Assembly: GCA_900766645.1 (NCBI GenBank)
Contig: CAAFWD010000139.1
Location: 1-19,830, forward strand
DNA from: an uncultured Cetobacterium sp.
Lineage (GTDB): Bacteria > Fusobacteriota > Fusobacteriia > Fusobacteriales > Fusobacteriaceae
Direction of reading: 5' to 3'
Length of the DNA: 19,830 nucleotides
How positions within the stretch are numbered: the first letter of the stretch is position 1; the number at the start of each line of letters is the position of its first letter. A program made the translations under genes and the position numbers. The notes under the pieces were generated by a model. The model was not told the DNA's origin and did no database searches. It saw nothing but the letters and a program-made list of their open reading frames with translations. Below, one piece after another: positions 8,399 through 16,900 of the stretch.

Positions 8399-10228
8399 CT
8401 AATTATATATTGCACTATAAAATGCATATGTATAGATTATAATCTCTATTCTTTCTCTTAAATCTTCATTAATTATATTTCCAGTACGTATATCTCCATC
8501 TATTTCAAAATTTATATTTTTTATAGCTTCCTCTCCTAAATTAAATTCCAATAAACTCCTTAAGGTTTCTCCATTATTTTTTTGATAGATTTCAGATAGT
8601 TTTTTTATTCCTATTCCAATATTATTTCTTACATTCATCAAATATTTTTCATCAATTTCTGATATTTTTTCTATTCCAAAAAGTCCTAATTTATTTTTTG
8701 TGATATTTTTTTCATTAAAATAGCTTTGAATATATAAAGATGTATAGACCATATTTTCCGGAACACTTTCCTCCTTCAAGGCATCCTTTACATACTCACT
8801 ATAATATCTAGGATATAGGTATTCCAGTGTATCTTTATATCTAAATAAAACATTTCTATTTTCTACAGCCCTTTCAAATGCTTCTTTATAAAATCCACCT
8901 TTTATATAGCTATCTATCACTATCAACTCATCTGATATTTTTTGTGGATTTAAAGCAAAATTTGGACTTTCAATAGCTACAGAGAGAAGCTCCTCATTTC
9001 CTAGTTTAGCTATTTTTTCTAAGGTACTTTTTAATATAACTCTTCTTTCACTTTCTTTAATTTTATAATTTGGAAGAGATGAAACATAGTTTCTCACAAC
9101 ATAATTTCCTACAAAAAAATCGTTATAATCTGCTATTTTCCATGGATCTTCTTCATTTTTATTAAGTAATTGTGTATATATCATGTAATATACACCTTGT
9201 TTATAATTCCCAGTATATTTTTTCCTAAATTCATAATATTTTTCTAAAAATCTCTTTCTATTTTTCTCTTTTATATAAATATCCAATAGCAAAGAATCTA
9301 TTTTTTCATTTTCAATATCAACATTTTTCAATATCTCTTTAGACTTTGAATATTCTCCTAATAAATAATATAACTTTGCAATCTCATATTGAGCATTTCT
9401 TCTGTATATTCCATCTACTTTTTCAAAATTATATATAGCTCTAGAAATATCATTTTTATTTTTGAATACCTCTCCCCTTATATAGAGATATTCATTAATT
9501 GTACTATCTTTTGTTATTTTTAAAATTTCATCATTTTTTCCTAGTTGAAATAAAGTTTCTAAATATCTGATCTCATCTTTTTGAGAAAATTTTTTATTTT
9601 TTTTCATTTCATTTAATACAATTTCAGTTTTTTCAAATTCTTTTTTAGTATAGAAATATTCACTTAGATTCTTTTTATCTTGAAAATTTAATTTATATAA
9701 ATCCGAAAAAACTCCATTATATTTTACGTTATATATTTGCTCATATCTTTCATTAGTAGTCCTCAAAATGTTTAGAGCCTCTATTTCATATTTTTCCAAT
9801 TGTGGATCATAATAATTTGTTACCAATCTTGCCAAATAATCTGTCCCTAAATTATATTCCCCTTTTTCTAAATACATTTTTCCTATATAAAAATCTCTTC
9901 TATATTGAAAAAAATTAGTTTTTTTCGTTTCTTGCTTTACATATTTTTCTGGAACATAAACTGCCCTCTTTAAATAAAGTATGCCTTCATCATATTTTTT
10001 TAAATCCATAAAATTTTTTCCAATATAATATTTTGCATAATTACTCTGTAAAGGATATGAATTCTGATAATTTCTTTCATATACACTATATAAAAATTCG
10101 CTTTTTTCATAATTTTTTTCTTGATTTTCCTTAACCCCATCTTGAAATAATCTATAGTCATCAATATTGTAAGAAAAACTCTTTATACATAAGCACAATC
10201 CTATAATTATCAAGTATATTCTATTCAT
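8399..10228 (-). CDS. Exported TPR protein with degenerate Slt-type lytic transglycosylase domain
   Basis: I place the start at the ATG at 10228 (609 aa), because AAGGAG (10235-10240) is 6 bases before it and directly abuts the TTG at 10234. A hydrophobic signal peptide (YLIIIGLCLCIKSFS) opens the protein. Residues ~25-460 are TPR-like helical repeats, as in the superhelical part of soluble lytic transglycosylase Slt. The last ~140 residues follow the Slt catalytic domain by eye: YPRYYSEYVKDA; SLYIQSYFN where Slt has RQESAFN; KLGLFGIEKIS for GASGLMQIMP; NNIGIGIKKLSEIYQ for NINIGTSYLQYVYQ; EFNLG for YNAGPG; and YTYAFYSAIY near the end. The catalytic Glu is Gln (residue 501, codon CAA at 8726-8728), so the domain is probably inactive. 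It forms an operon with recJ. Confidence 0.75.
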   Translation of the reverse strand: MNRIYLIIIGLCLCIKSFSYNIDDYRLFQDGVKENQEKNYEKSEFLYSVYERNYQNSYPLQSNYAKYYIGKNFMDLKKYDEGILYLKRAVYVPEKYVKQETKKTNFFQYRRDFYIGKMYLEKGEYNLGTDYLARLVTNYYDPQLEKYEIEALNILRTTNERYEQIYNVKYNGVFSDLYKLNFQDKKNLSEYFYTKKEFEKTEIVLNEMKKNKKFSQKDEIRYLETLFQLGKNDEILKITKDSTINEYLYIRGEVFKNKNDISRAIYNFEKVDGIYRRNAQYEIAKLYYLLGEYSKSKEILKNVDIENEKIDSLLLDIYIKEKNRKRFLEKYYEFRKKYTGNYKQGVYYMIYTQLLNKNEEDPWKIADYNDFFVGNYVVRNYVSSLPNYKIKESERRVILKSTLEKIAKLGNEELLSVAIESPNFALNPQKISDELIVIDSYIKGGFYKEAFERAVENRNVLFRYKDTLEYLYPRYYSEYVKDALKEESVPENMVYTSLYIQSYFNEKNITKNKLGLFGIEKISEIDEKYLMNVRNNIGIGIKKLSEIYQKNNGETLRSLLEFNLGEEAIKNINFEIDGDIRTGNIINEDLRERIEIIIYTYAFYSAIYN

Positions 10229-10268
10229 ACACAACTCCTTTTTTATATACTTTTTTTCTTCTTTCTCA

Positions 10269-10274
10269 ATTATA
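10269..10274 (-). promoter_or_regulatory. Extended -10 promoter of the Slt-like/recJ operon
   Basis: On the minus strand, TGATATAAT gives a consensus -10 TATAAT (10269-10274) with the extended TGn element. The -35 is poor. The predicted start is near 10262, about 34 bases before the ATG. Confidence 0.55.
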
Positions 10275-10320
10275 TCACAATACTTTTTTTAGGAAAATTT
10301 ATATTTTCTAAAAAAAATAG

Positions 10321-10348
10321 TTGAAATTATTTGAATTCTGTATAATAA
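10321..10348 (+). promoter_or_regulatory. Likely mutL promoter
   Basis: TTGAAA (10321-10326) and an AT-rich -10 in TATAATAATAA: TATAAT at 10341-10346 gives a 14-base spacer, TAATAA at 10343-10348 gives 16. Neither fit is ideal, but this is the only candidate in the 155-base divergent spacer reading towards mutL. Confidence 0.45.
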
Positions 10349-10383
10349 TAAATGATGTTACAATTTCCTATGGAGGTGATATT

Positions 10384-12318
10384 TTGGGAACCATCAAAAT
10401 TTTAGATGAATCTTTATCTAACATGATTGCTGCCGGTGAAGTGGTTGAAAATCCTGCAAGCCTTATTAAAGAGCTTTTAGAAAATTCTTTAGATGCCGAA
10501 AGTAAATATATTAAAATAGATATTAAAAATGGTGGTAAAAATGTTAAGTTTTCTGATGATGGAAAAGGTATGTCTAGAGAAGATTTACTACTCTGTGTTG
10601 AAAGACATGCCACAAGTAAAATTTCTACCAAAGAAGATCTTTTTAATCTGTATACCTATGGGTTCAGAGGAGAGGCACTTTCTTCAATAGCTGCTGTTTC
10701 TAAAATGTACATTTCATCTAAAACTGAGGAAGATACCATTGGAAATTCTATCAATATCCTTGGAGGAAAAATTACAAACTTAAAGGAGATTCAAAAAAGT
10801 AAAGGAACCGAGATCGAGATCAAGGACCTTTTTTTTAATACTCCTGCAAGACTAAAATTTTTAAGAAAGGATTCGACTGAAAATACTCGTATTAAAGAGA
10901 TTGTTTTAAATGAAGCCTTAGCAAATCCTAATGTTTCAATAGTTTTACATATTGATGGTAAAGAATCTTTGAGAACTAGTGGTACTGGCATGGAAAATAC
11001 TATCATCGAAATTTTCGGCTTAAATATTTTAAAAAATTTAAAAAAATTTGCTTTTGGTTATATGGGGAATCTTTCTCTTACTAGATCTACAAAAGATTCT
11101 ATTTTTACCTTTGTTAATAACAGGCCTATAAAAGCAAAAATAATAGAAGAAGCTATTTTAGATAGCTATTATACAAGGCTTATGAAAGGAAAATATCCTT
11201 TTGTTATTTTAAATTTAGATATCGATCCTAAAGAAGTTGATGTTAATGTTCATCCTTCTAAAAAGATAGTAAAATTTTCTAATGAAAAAGAAATCTATCA
11301 TAAAATTTATAATGAAATTACCACTTCTTTAAGTGATAACAAAAATTTTGTAACTTATTCTTTTGAAGATACAAAATCTGCTTCTTCAACTTCTAATTTT
11401 TTTATAGAAGAATTTAAATCTCTAATAAGTGAAGATGATAAACCACTTTCAACTTATACAAAAACAGAAGCTTTCAAAAATTTTGAACCTATAAAAACTG
11501 AAAGTAAACCATTAAATATTCACTTTGAATCTGAATCAAAATCAAATCTAGATACTATAGTAAAACCTAAACTAGATTTAAATATACAAAATGAGAACTC
11601 CACAGATTGCAATGAAGAACTATTTTCTGTTGATACTTCATTAAAAAATATTTCTGATTCTACAAATAATATTTATATAGAAAATGAGAATAAGAATATC
11701 AAAAATTTTAGAAACGAGATAAAAAAGGAAAATGTTGAAAAAATTGTAAAAAAATTTGATTATACAGTAATTGGTCAGTTTGCTAACATGTTTATTTTAG
11801 TTGAAGAAAACGATCAATTAATTATATATGATCAACATATTGTTCACGAAAGAATCCTATATGAACATTTAAAAGATGAGTATTATAATAAAAAAATTAT
11901 ATCTCAAAATCTTTTAATCCCAGTTAAGGTATCCCTTTCTTTAAAAGAGTGCGATCTTTTAAAAGAAAAACAGAACTTCTTTACTGAATTTGGATTTGAA
12001 ATAGATCAATTTAATGATCAAGAATTCCTAATTAGGTCCGTTCCAAATATTGATCTAAAGGATTCTATCGAAAATATTTTCTTTGAAATTCTTGAAGGTA
12101 TAAAAAAAACTAACTCAAAAAATGAAGTCATTGAAAAAATGATAATATCTATGTCTTGTAAGGGAGCTATTAAAGCTCATCAAAAGCTTTCTTTGGAAGA
12201 AATGCAAAAACTAATTAAAGAGCTTCATAATATTGGTGAATATACTTGTCCCCATGGCAGGCCTATAACCATGACTATAACTTTAAATGAAATGGAAAAA
12301 GGATTTAAGAGAAAATGA
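10384..12318 (+). CDS. mutL: DNA mismatch repair protein MutL, endonuclease type
   Basis: I start it at TTG 10384 (644 aa), because GGAGGTGAT (10372-10380) sits 3 bases upstream and the protein then begins MGTIKILDES, the normal MutL N-terminus. The longer frame would add 21 non-homologous residues. The GHKL ATPase domain shows LLENSLDA (Glu33), DDGKGMS, ERHATSKI, YGFRGEALSS, KGTEIEIKDLFFNTPAR and VNVHPSK. A ~130-residue Ser/Glu/Asn-rich linker follows. The C-terminal domain has the nicking-endonuclease motif DQHIVHERILYE (from Asp483), which fits DQHA-x2-E-x4-E with Ile for Ala. It also has a Cys-containing SCKGAIKA block and CPHGRP (from Cys622), the zinc-site motif. So MutL itself should nick, as in organisms lacking MutH. 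It overlaps rlmH by 4 bases (ATGA). Confidence 0.95.
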   Translation: MGTIKILDESLSNMIAAGEVVENPASLIKELLENSLDAESKYIKIDIKNGGKNVKFSDDGKGMSREDLLLCVERHATSKISTKEDLFNLYTYGFRGEALSSIAAVSKMYISSKTEEDTIGNSINILGGKITNLKEIQKSKGTEIEIKDLFFNTPARLKFLRKDSTENTRIKEIVLNEALANPNVSIVLHIDGKESLRTSGTGMENTIIEIFGLNILKNLKKFAFGYMGNLSLTRSTKDSIFTFVNNRPIKAKIIEEAILDSYYTRLMKGKYPFVILNLDIDPKEVDVNVHPSKKIVKFSNEKEIYHKIYNEITTSLSDNKNFVTYSFEDTKSASSTSNFFIEEFKSLISEDDKPLSTYTKTEAFKNFEPIKTESKPLNIHFESESKSNLDTIVKPKLDLNIQNENSTDCNEELFSVDTSLKNISDSTNNIYIENENKNIKNFRNEIKKENVEKIVKKFDYTVIGQFANMFILVEENDQLIIYDQHIVHERILYEHLKDEYYNKKIISQNLLIPVKVSLSLKECDLLKEKQNFFTEFGFEIDQFNDQEFLIRSVPNIDLKDSIENIFFEILEGIKKTNSKNEVIEKMIISMSCKGAIKAHQKLSLEEMQKLIKELHNIGEYTCPHGRPITMTITLNEMEKGFKRK

Positions 12319-12782
12319 ATATAAATATAATTTGTGTAGGAAAAATAAAAGAAAAATATATAATTGACGGAATTCAAGAGTTTTCTAAAAGAATGCAACC
12401 TTTTGCAAAATTCAAAATTATAGAGCTTAAAGAAGACGGAAATGATAACAATAGAAATATCTCTATTGAAAAAGAATCTAAAGCTATTATGGAAACTTTA
12501 GAAAAAAATAAAGGCTATCTTGTATTACTTGATATTCAAGGAAAAAACTTTTCATCTGAAGAGATGGCTGATAAAATAGAAAAAATTGGTGTAAATGGAA
12601 ATAATACTATAAACTTTGTAATCGGAGGTTCTTATGGAACTTCTGATTCGTTAAGATCTATCGCTGATCTGAAATTAAGTTTTTCAAAAATGACATTTCC
12701 ACATCAGTTGATGAGACTTATTTTAGTTGAACAAATTTATAGATGGTTTAGTATTTTAAAAAATACTAAATATCATAAGTAA
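12315..12782 (+). CDS. rlmH: 23S rRNA pseudouridine-1915 N3-methyltransferase RlmH
   Basis: 155 residues, the standard RlmH length. This SPOUT-fold enzyme methylates N3 of pseudouridine 1915 in helix 69 of 23S rRNA, using SAM. The opening INIICVGKIKEKYI matches the family, as do LLDIQGKNFSSEEMA in the middle, the SAM-binding knot region INFVIGGSYG and SFSKMTFPHQLMRLILVEQIYRWF near the end. The C-terminus TKYHK corresponds to the usual PYHK. Its ATG overlaps the mutL stop (ATGA), so translation is probably coupled, and only a weak ribosome site precedes it. Confidence 0.95.
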   Translation: MNINIICVGKIKEKYIIDGIQEFSKRMQPFAKFKIIELKEDGNDNNRNISIEKESKAIMETLEKNKGYLVLLDIQGKNFSSEEMADKIEKIGVNGNNTINFVIGGSYGTSDSLRSIADLKLSFSKMTFPHQLMRLILVEQIYRWFSILKNTKYHK

Positions 12783-12825
12783 TTTAATTTATTTTAATTT
12801 TTATAATTTATTTTAGGAGGAAACA

Positions 12826-13164
12826 ATGTATTCGCAAGGAGAAACTTTTTATCACACTATTGATGACGAGGAGTTTGAACTAACAGTTCTAGAAAGTTTA
12901 ATAATTAGGGAGAAAGAATATCTTATAACTGAAGATTTCGATGGATTTAATCACATATTTTTATATGATGAAGATGAGGACGATCTTCAATATATTGAAG
13001 ATGCTGGTGAAGTTAACTCTGTATTAGACTTTTGGAAAGAGGAGTATTTAGGATCAGAAGATATCGGAGATTGGGATGATGATGAGTACTATGACCGTGA
13101 GGATTCTTTTGATAAAGAAGATTATTATGACATGGGATATGACGATGATAGGGATTATTATTAA
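12826..13164 (+). CDS. DUF1292-like acidic protein
   Basis: 112 residues, strongly acidic. Residues ~7-75 form the short beta-rich DUF1292 pattern (IDDEEFELTVLESLIIREKEYLI, then FLYDEDEDDLQYIED, as in the B. subtilis YrzB family). A tail of about 35 residues follows, made almost wholly of Asp, Glu, Tyr and Gly. Molecular function is unknown for the family. The ribosome site AGGAGG is strong. The stop overlaps the next ATG by one base (TAATG), so the two are coupled. It probably belongs to the mutL-rlmH transcript: I see no terminator in the 43-base gap after rlmH. Confidence 0.75.
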   Translation: MYSQGETFYHTIDDEEFELTVLESLIIREKEYLITEDFDGFNHIFLYDEDEDDLQYIEDAGEVNSVLDFWKEEYLGSEDIGDWDDDEYYDREDSFDKEDYYDMGYDDDRDYY

Positions 13165-13532
13165 TGGCTAAAATCATTATTAACAGTGTCGATTCTTTTG
13201 GAGATAAAACATCTCAAAAGATGATTGCAAAAAAAACAATTGAAGGAGACTTCACAATTTTTACATACGATAATAAATATGGAAAAGGACAAATAAGAAT
13301 ATCCCCTTATTGTGCTGAAATTTATAAGTATGGAGAGATTGAGAGCCACTTACTTTTAAAGCCTGAATTGAAAACAGACTTTAAATATAAAACTTCATAT
13401 TTTCACAAACTTTTTAAAGTCTTTTGTAAAAGCTTTAATTATTCTGAAAATATGTTGACAACTTCATATATTATATATGATAATAATGTTGAATTAAATC
13501 AACTAGAGATTGAAATAATAGAAGTGCAATAA
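13164..13532 (+). CDS. DUF1934 (YwiB-like) small beta-barrel protein
   Basis: 122 residues. The layout fits the DUF1934 calycin-like barrel family (B. subtilis YwiB): a first strand KIIINSVDSF, an ASP-GLY turn near EGDFTIFTYD, GKGQIRISPYCAEIYKYGEI, then YKTSYFHKLFKVFCKSFNY and a closing YIIYDNNVELNQLEIEI pair. No catalytic residues are assigned to the family. Its ATG shares a base with the stop of the DUF1292-like gene and has only a weak ribosome site, so it depends on coupling. A terminator follows 8 bases after the stop. The assignment is by pattern, not search. Confidence 0.65.
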   Translation: MAKIIINSVDSFGDKTSQKMIAKKTIEGDFTIFTYDNKYGKGQIRISPYCAEIYKYGEIESHLLLKPELKTDFKYKTSYFHKLFKVFCKSFNYSENMLTTSYIIYDNNVELNQLEIEIIEVQ

Positions 13533-13540
13533 ATTTTTAT

Positions 13541-13570
13541 AATAGAGCAATCTCTTTTGCTCTATTTTTT
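13541..13570 (+). terminator. Terminator of the mutL-rlmH-DUF1292-DUF1934 run
   Basis: A perfect 10-bp stem AATAGAGCAA (13541-13550) with TTGCTCTATT (13557-13566), a 6-base loop and a T-run to 13570. Confidence 0.9.
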
Positions 13571-13585
13571 ATTAAAGGAGGGGTC

Positions 13586-15001
13586 ATGAAAAAACTGTTT
13601 ATAATTTCTACTTCAGCATTAGTTTTATTTAGCTGTTCTAATCTTCAAGTACAAAATCCACAAGGAAGTAGAGTTGTTGCACCTGCAGCAAATGTTGTTT
13701 TGCCACAAACAGATTTTTATTTAACTAAATCAGGAGTAAATTATCTACAAGATCTTTTAGAGAAAGATTTCAGTTCTAACCAAATTAGAGAGTATTTACC
13801 GTCTCAAATAAACTCAACAATGGAGGTTTATGCTGGAGAAACTCTTGTTATAAAAAATTTAAATGCTGACAGAATAAAAATTATTTCATCTCCTGTTAAA
13901 AATAACTTTGAATTTGAAACAGTTAATAATACAGTTCAATTTAGAAGCAATTATCAAGGCTTATATGTAGCTGAAATTTATAGAGGATTTACATATTTAG
14001 GTACGTTAAAAATAAAAAATAAGTTCAAATATAATTTTACTGAGAAAGATAATTATGCTATAATTTTAGATAGCTACAAAAATAATGACTTAGATTTATT
14101 AATAAAAAGTTCACAATTATATTTTATCGCTTTCCCAACTAGCAACAAACAAAAAGATGTTGCTTTTATGCTGTTAGACCTAGGTTCAACAAGTGGGAAT
14201 ACAGCTTTAATTAATGATAGAATCAAATATCTGAAAGAAAGTTTTTCTCTTACAGAGGATGAAAAAATAAAACTTCTTCTTTTAGAAGAAAAAATGAATG
14301 GAAATATATTTACAGTTGATAACTATTATTTAGACTACAATAGAAATAATCTAAAGTTAAATACTGAAATTAGAAGAGTTATTGAAAGAAAAAATCGTGG
14401 AACTACAGAAGAAATAGAATTTTTAGAAAAATTTTACAATGATATACAAGACAATCAATTAGCAAAAATAATTGGCACTCTTTATTTACAAAATAATGAG
14501 TTTAATAAAGGGAATTACTACCTTTCACTAGCTGGTAGTTCTTCACAAGTTTCATCAGATTTATCTAATATAACTAACGAAATTCAACCTAGTACTTCTA
14601 CTGAAAAAAGTTTAACAACAGAAGTTCCTTCTATACCTGTTTCTGGATTTAATAAAATCTTAAATGATGGTAAAGATGCTCTAAATCGTAGAAGCTATAA
14701 TGAAGCTTTAATATTCTTTAATAAAGCTGAAAAAATTGCTAATCCTAACGAGTTAAACGATTTACTATTCTATCGTGGAAAAACATATTTTTTAATGGGG
14801 TCTTATGATAATTCCCTAACTGACTTAGAAAAAATAACTTCTAATAGTGAGAATCTATCTGAAACTTACTATTATTTAGGAGTTATCTATCATAAAAATG
14901 GTGATCTTGAAAAAGCTAAAGATTACTTAAGAAAATCTAGAGAAAATAATCCAAGTAGCACTTGGGGAAGAAAAAGTAGCATTTATTTATTGAAACTATA
15001 A
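13586..15001 (+). CDS. Outer-membrane or periplasmic lipoprotein with C-terminal TPR repeats
   Basis: 471 residues. A lipoprotein signal peptide (KKLFIISTSALVLFSC) puts the lipidated Cys at residue 17. Residues ~70-150 look beta-rich (GETLVIKNL, RIKIISSPV, FRSNYQGLYVAEIYRGF, YLGTLKIKNKF), perhaps a small sandwich domain. Residues ~150-320 are mixed helical. After a Ser/Thr-rich linker (about 320-350), two or three TPR-like repeats end the protein (ILNDGKDALNRRSYNEAL, FYRGKTYFLMGSYDNSL, YYLGVIYHKNGDLEKAKDYL). I cannot name a specific family; a scaffold role in envelope assembly is the generic reading of this architecture. The ribosome site is GGAGGGG. lysS starts 22 bases later with no terminator, so they are co-transcribed. 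Confidence 0.75.
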   Translation: MKKLFIISTSALVLFSCSNLQVQNPQGSRVVAPAANVVLPQTDFYLTKSGVNYLQDLLEKDFSSNQIREYLPSQINSTMEVYAGETLVIKNLNADRIKIISSPVKNNFEFETVNNTVQFRSNYQGLYVAEIYRGFTYLGTLKIKNKFKYNFTEKDNYAIILDSYKNNDLDLLIKSSQLYFIAFPTSNKQKDVAFMLLDLGSTSGNTALINDRIKYLKESFSLTEDEKIKLLLLEEKMNGNIFTVDNYYLDYNRNNLKLNTEIRRVIERKNRGTTEEIEFLEKFYNDIQDNQLAKIIGTLYLQNNEFNKGNYYLSLAGSSSQVSSDLSNITNEIQPSTSTEKSLTTEVPSIPVSGFNKILNDGKDALNRRSYNEALIFFNKAEKIANPNELNDLLFYRGKTYFLMGSYDNSLTDLEKITSNSENLSETYYYLGVIYHKNGDLEKAKDYLRKSRENNPSSTWGRKSSIYLLKL

Positions 15002-15023
15002 ATTTTAAAGAGGGAGAAAAACT

Positions 15024-16502
15024 ATGGAAAAATACTTTGACAGAGTTGGAAAAGAACGTCTAGTAATGGAGCAATGGGAAAAAATTAAAGAGATTGAAGA
15101 TCTTGGAGTATATCCTTTTGGAAAAAGATACGATAAAGTTCATATGATCGGAGACCTTTTAAATGCTTCTCCTGAAACTGAAGAAACTTTTAAAACTGCA
15201 GCTAGAATTATGGGATTCAGAGAACAAGGTAAAGCAGTTTTCGCTCACATAGAAGATCAAACTGGAAGAATCCAGGTTTATATCAGAAAGGACCAGATTG
15301 GAGACGAAGAGTATGCTATCGTTAAAAAGCTTGGTGTTGGAGATATCGTTGGAGTAGAAGGAAATCTATTCACTACTCAAAAAGGAGAATTAACTTTAAG
15401 AGTTTCTCATATTGAGTTATTATCTAAAAATGTAAGAGCTCTTCCTGAAAAGTTCCACGGTCTTACAGACGTTGAAACTAGATATAGAAAAAGATATCTT
15501 GATCTTATTATGAATAGAGATGTTAAAGATACTTTTATCAAAAGAGTTAGAATCATAAATGGAGTTAGAGAGTTTTTAAATAAAAAAGGATTTTTAGAAG
15601 TTGAAACTCCTATGATGCACCCTATCGTTGGAGGAGCTGCTGCTAGACCTTTTATCACTCACCACAATGCGCTTGATATGGAATTATATTTAAGAATTGC
15701 TCCAGAGCTTTACTTAAAGAGATTAATAATTGGTGGATTTGATAAAGTTTATGAAATTAACAGAAACTTCAGAAATGAAGGAATTTCAACTAGACACAAT
15801 CCTGAATTCACAATGATGGAATTATATCAGGCTTACGCTGACTATAATGATATGATGGATTTAACTGAAAACTTATTCCAATACCTTGCAACTGAGGTTT
15901 TAGGAACAACTGTAATTGAATATAATGGAAAAGAGATCAACCTTGGAAAGTTCCACAGAATTCACATGGTTGACATGATAAAAGATATCACTGGTGCTGA
16001 TTTCTGGAAAGAAATGTCTGTTGAAGAAGCTAAGGCTTTAGCAAAAGAGCACGGTGTTGAGATTGCTGATCATATGACAACTGTAGGACATATTATCAAT
16101 GAATTCTTTGAACAAAAATGTGAGCACCACATTGTTCAGCCTACATTTATCTATGGACACCCAGTAGAGATTTCTCCTCTAGCTAAGAGAAATTCTGAAA
16201 ACCCTAGATTCACAGATAGATTTGAATTATTCATTGATGCTAGAGAATATGCAAATGCATTCTCTGAGTTAAACGATCCAGCTGACCAAAGAGGAAGATT
16301 TGAAGCTCAAGTAGAAGAAGCTCTTCTTGGTAATGACGAAGCTACAGCTGTTATTGATGATGACTACATTGAAGCCCTTGAGTATGCTTTACCTCCTACA
16401 GGTGGTTTAGGTATAGGAATTGACAGAGCTATAATGTTATTAACTGGTTCTCCATCTATCAGAGACGTAATTCTTTTCCCACAAATGAAGAAAAGAGATT
16501 AA
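15024..16502 (+). CDS. lysS: Lysyl-tRNA synthetase, class II
   Basis: 492 residues, the usual length. It charges tRNA-Lys with lysine using ATP, in the cytoplasm. The N-terminal OB-fold anticodon-binding domain spans ~55-135 (IMGFREQGKAVFAHIEDQTG, then IQVYIRKD). The catalytic core has class II motif 1 (GFLEVETPMMHPIVGGAAARPF, about 189-210), motif 2 (FRNEGISTRHNPEFT, 249-263) and motif 3 (GGLGIGIDRAIML near the C-terminus). The HPVEISPLAK block is also typical of LysS. The ribosome site is AGAGGGAG. It follows the TPR lipoprotein gene in one transcript and ends in a strong terminator. Confidence 0.97.
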   Translation: MEKYFDRVGKERLVMEQWEKIKEIEDLGVYPFGKRYDKVHMIGDLLNASPETEETFKTAARIMGFREQGKAVFAHIEDQTGRIQVYIRKDQIGDEEYAIVKKLGVGDIVGVEGNLFTTQKGELTLRVSHIELLSKNVRALPEKFHGLTDVETRYRKRYLDLIMNRDVKDTFIKRVRIINGVREFLNKKGFLEVETPMMHPIVGGAAARPFITHHNALDMELYLRIAPELYLKRLIIGGFDKVYEINRNFRNEGISTRHNPEFTMMELYQAYADYNDMMDLTENLFQYLATEVLGTTVIEYNGKEINLGKFHRIHMVDMIKDITGADFWKEMSVEEAKALAKEHGVEIADHMTTVGHIINEFFEQKCEHHIVQPTFIYGHPVEISPLAKRNSENPRFTDRFELFIDAREYANAFSELNDPADQRGRFEAQVEEALLGNDEATAVIDDDYIEALEYALPPTGGLGIGIDRAIMLLTGSPSIRDVILFPQMKKRD

Positions 16503-16512
16503 TTAGTATTTT

Positions 16513-16546
16513 GAAGAGGTGTCCATGACACCTCTTCATTTTTTTC
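16513..16546 (+). terminator. Strong terminator after lysS
   Basis: An 11-bp perfect stem GAAGAGGTGTC (16513-16523) with GACACCTCTTC (16527-16537), a 3-base loop and a T7 run. It lies only 12 bases upstream of the lrgA start, its T-run abutting the ribosome site. Confidence 0.92.
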
Positions 16547-16558
16547 GGAGGTTTTAAA

Positions 16559-16900
16559 GTGTTAAATGAATTTCTTATTATTTTATCTATTAACTATTTA
16601 GGAGTATTACTTGAAAAAGTTCTTCATCTTCCTACCCCTGGTACTGTTAATGGACTTATTTTACTTTTTATTTTGCTCTCAATGAAAATTATAAAATTAA
16701 ATCAAATTAATAATGTCGGAGAATTTTTTATTGCTAATATGATTATTACATTTATCCCGCCTAGTGTTAAATTAATCGAAGTGATGGATCTTTTAAAAGT
16801 AGATTTTTTTAAACTTATTCTTCTTTTAGTTTTAACTACACTTATTACTATGGTTGTCACATCTATTTTTGTTGATTTTTTAATGAGGAGAGAAAAATGA
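16559..16900 (+). CDS. lrgA: LrgA/CidA-family membrane protein
   Basis: 113 residues with four hydrophobic segments. The family motif appears as LHLPTPGTVNGLILLFILL (about 22-40), followed by a helix with ANMIITFIPPSVKL. The start is GTG, with GGAGG at 16547-16551, 7 bases upstream. LrgA/CidA proteins act with LrgB/CidB. Older work calls them holin-like, and later work on B. subtilis PftAB and S. mutans shows pyruvate transport. The lrgB ATG overlaps this stop (ATGA), so the two are coupled. There is no LytS/LytR pair nearby, and no evident promoter between the lysS terminator and this gene. Confidence 0.9.
   Translation: MLNEFLIILSINYLGVLLEKVLHLPTPGTVNGLILLFILLSMKIIKLNQINNVGEFFIANMIITFIPPSVKLIEVMDLLKVDFFKLILLLVLTTLITMVVTSIFVDFLMRREK

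Noticed and set aside
10229..10234. TTG start at 10234 for the Slt-like gene
   Set aside because: The ribosome site AAGGAG directly abuts this TTG with no spacing; the ATG at 10228 has correct spacing and starts the signal peptide.
10321..10383. A 21-residue N-terminal extension of MutL beginning at the TTG at 10321
   Set aside because: The residues do not resemble MutL, and the perfect GGAGGTGAT site sits within that stretch 3 bases before the TTG at 10384, where the normal MutL N-terminus begins. The upstream part is better read as promoter and leader.
12802..12807. TATAAT box before the DUF1292-like gene
   Set aside because: Transcription would start at the ribosome site itself and there is no -35; this is likely chance in an AT-rich gap.
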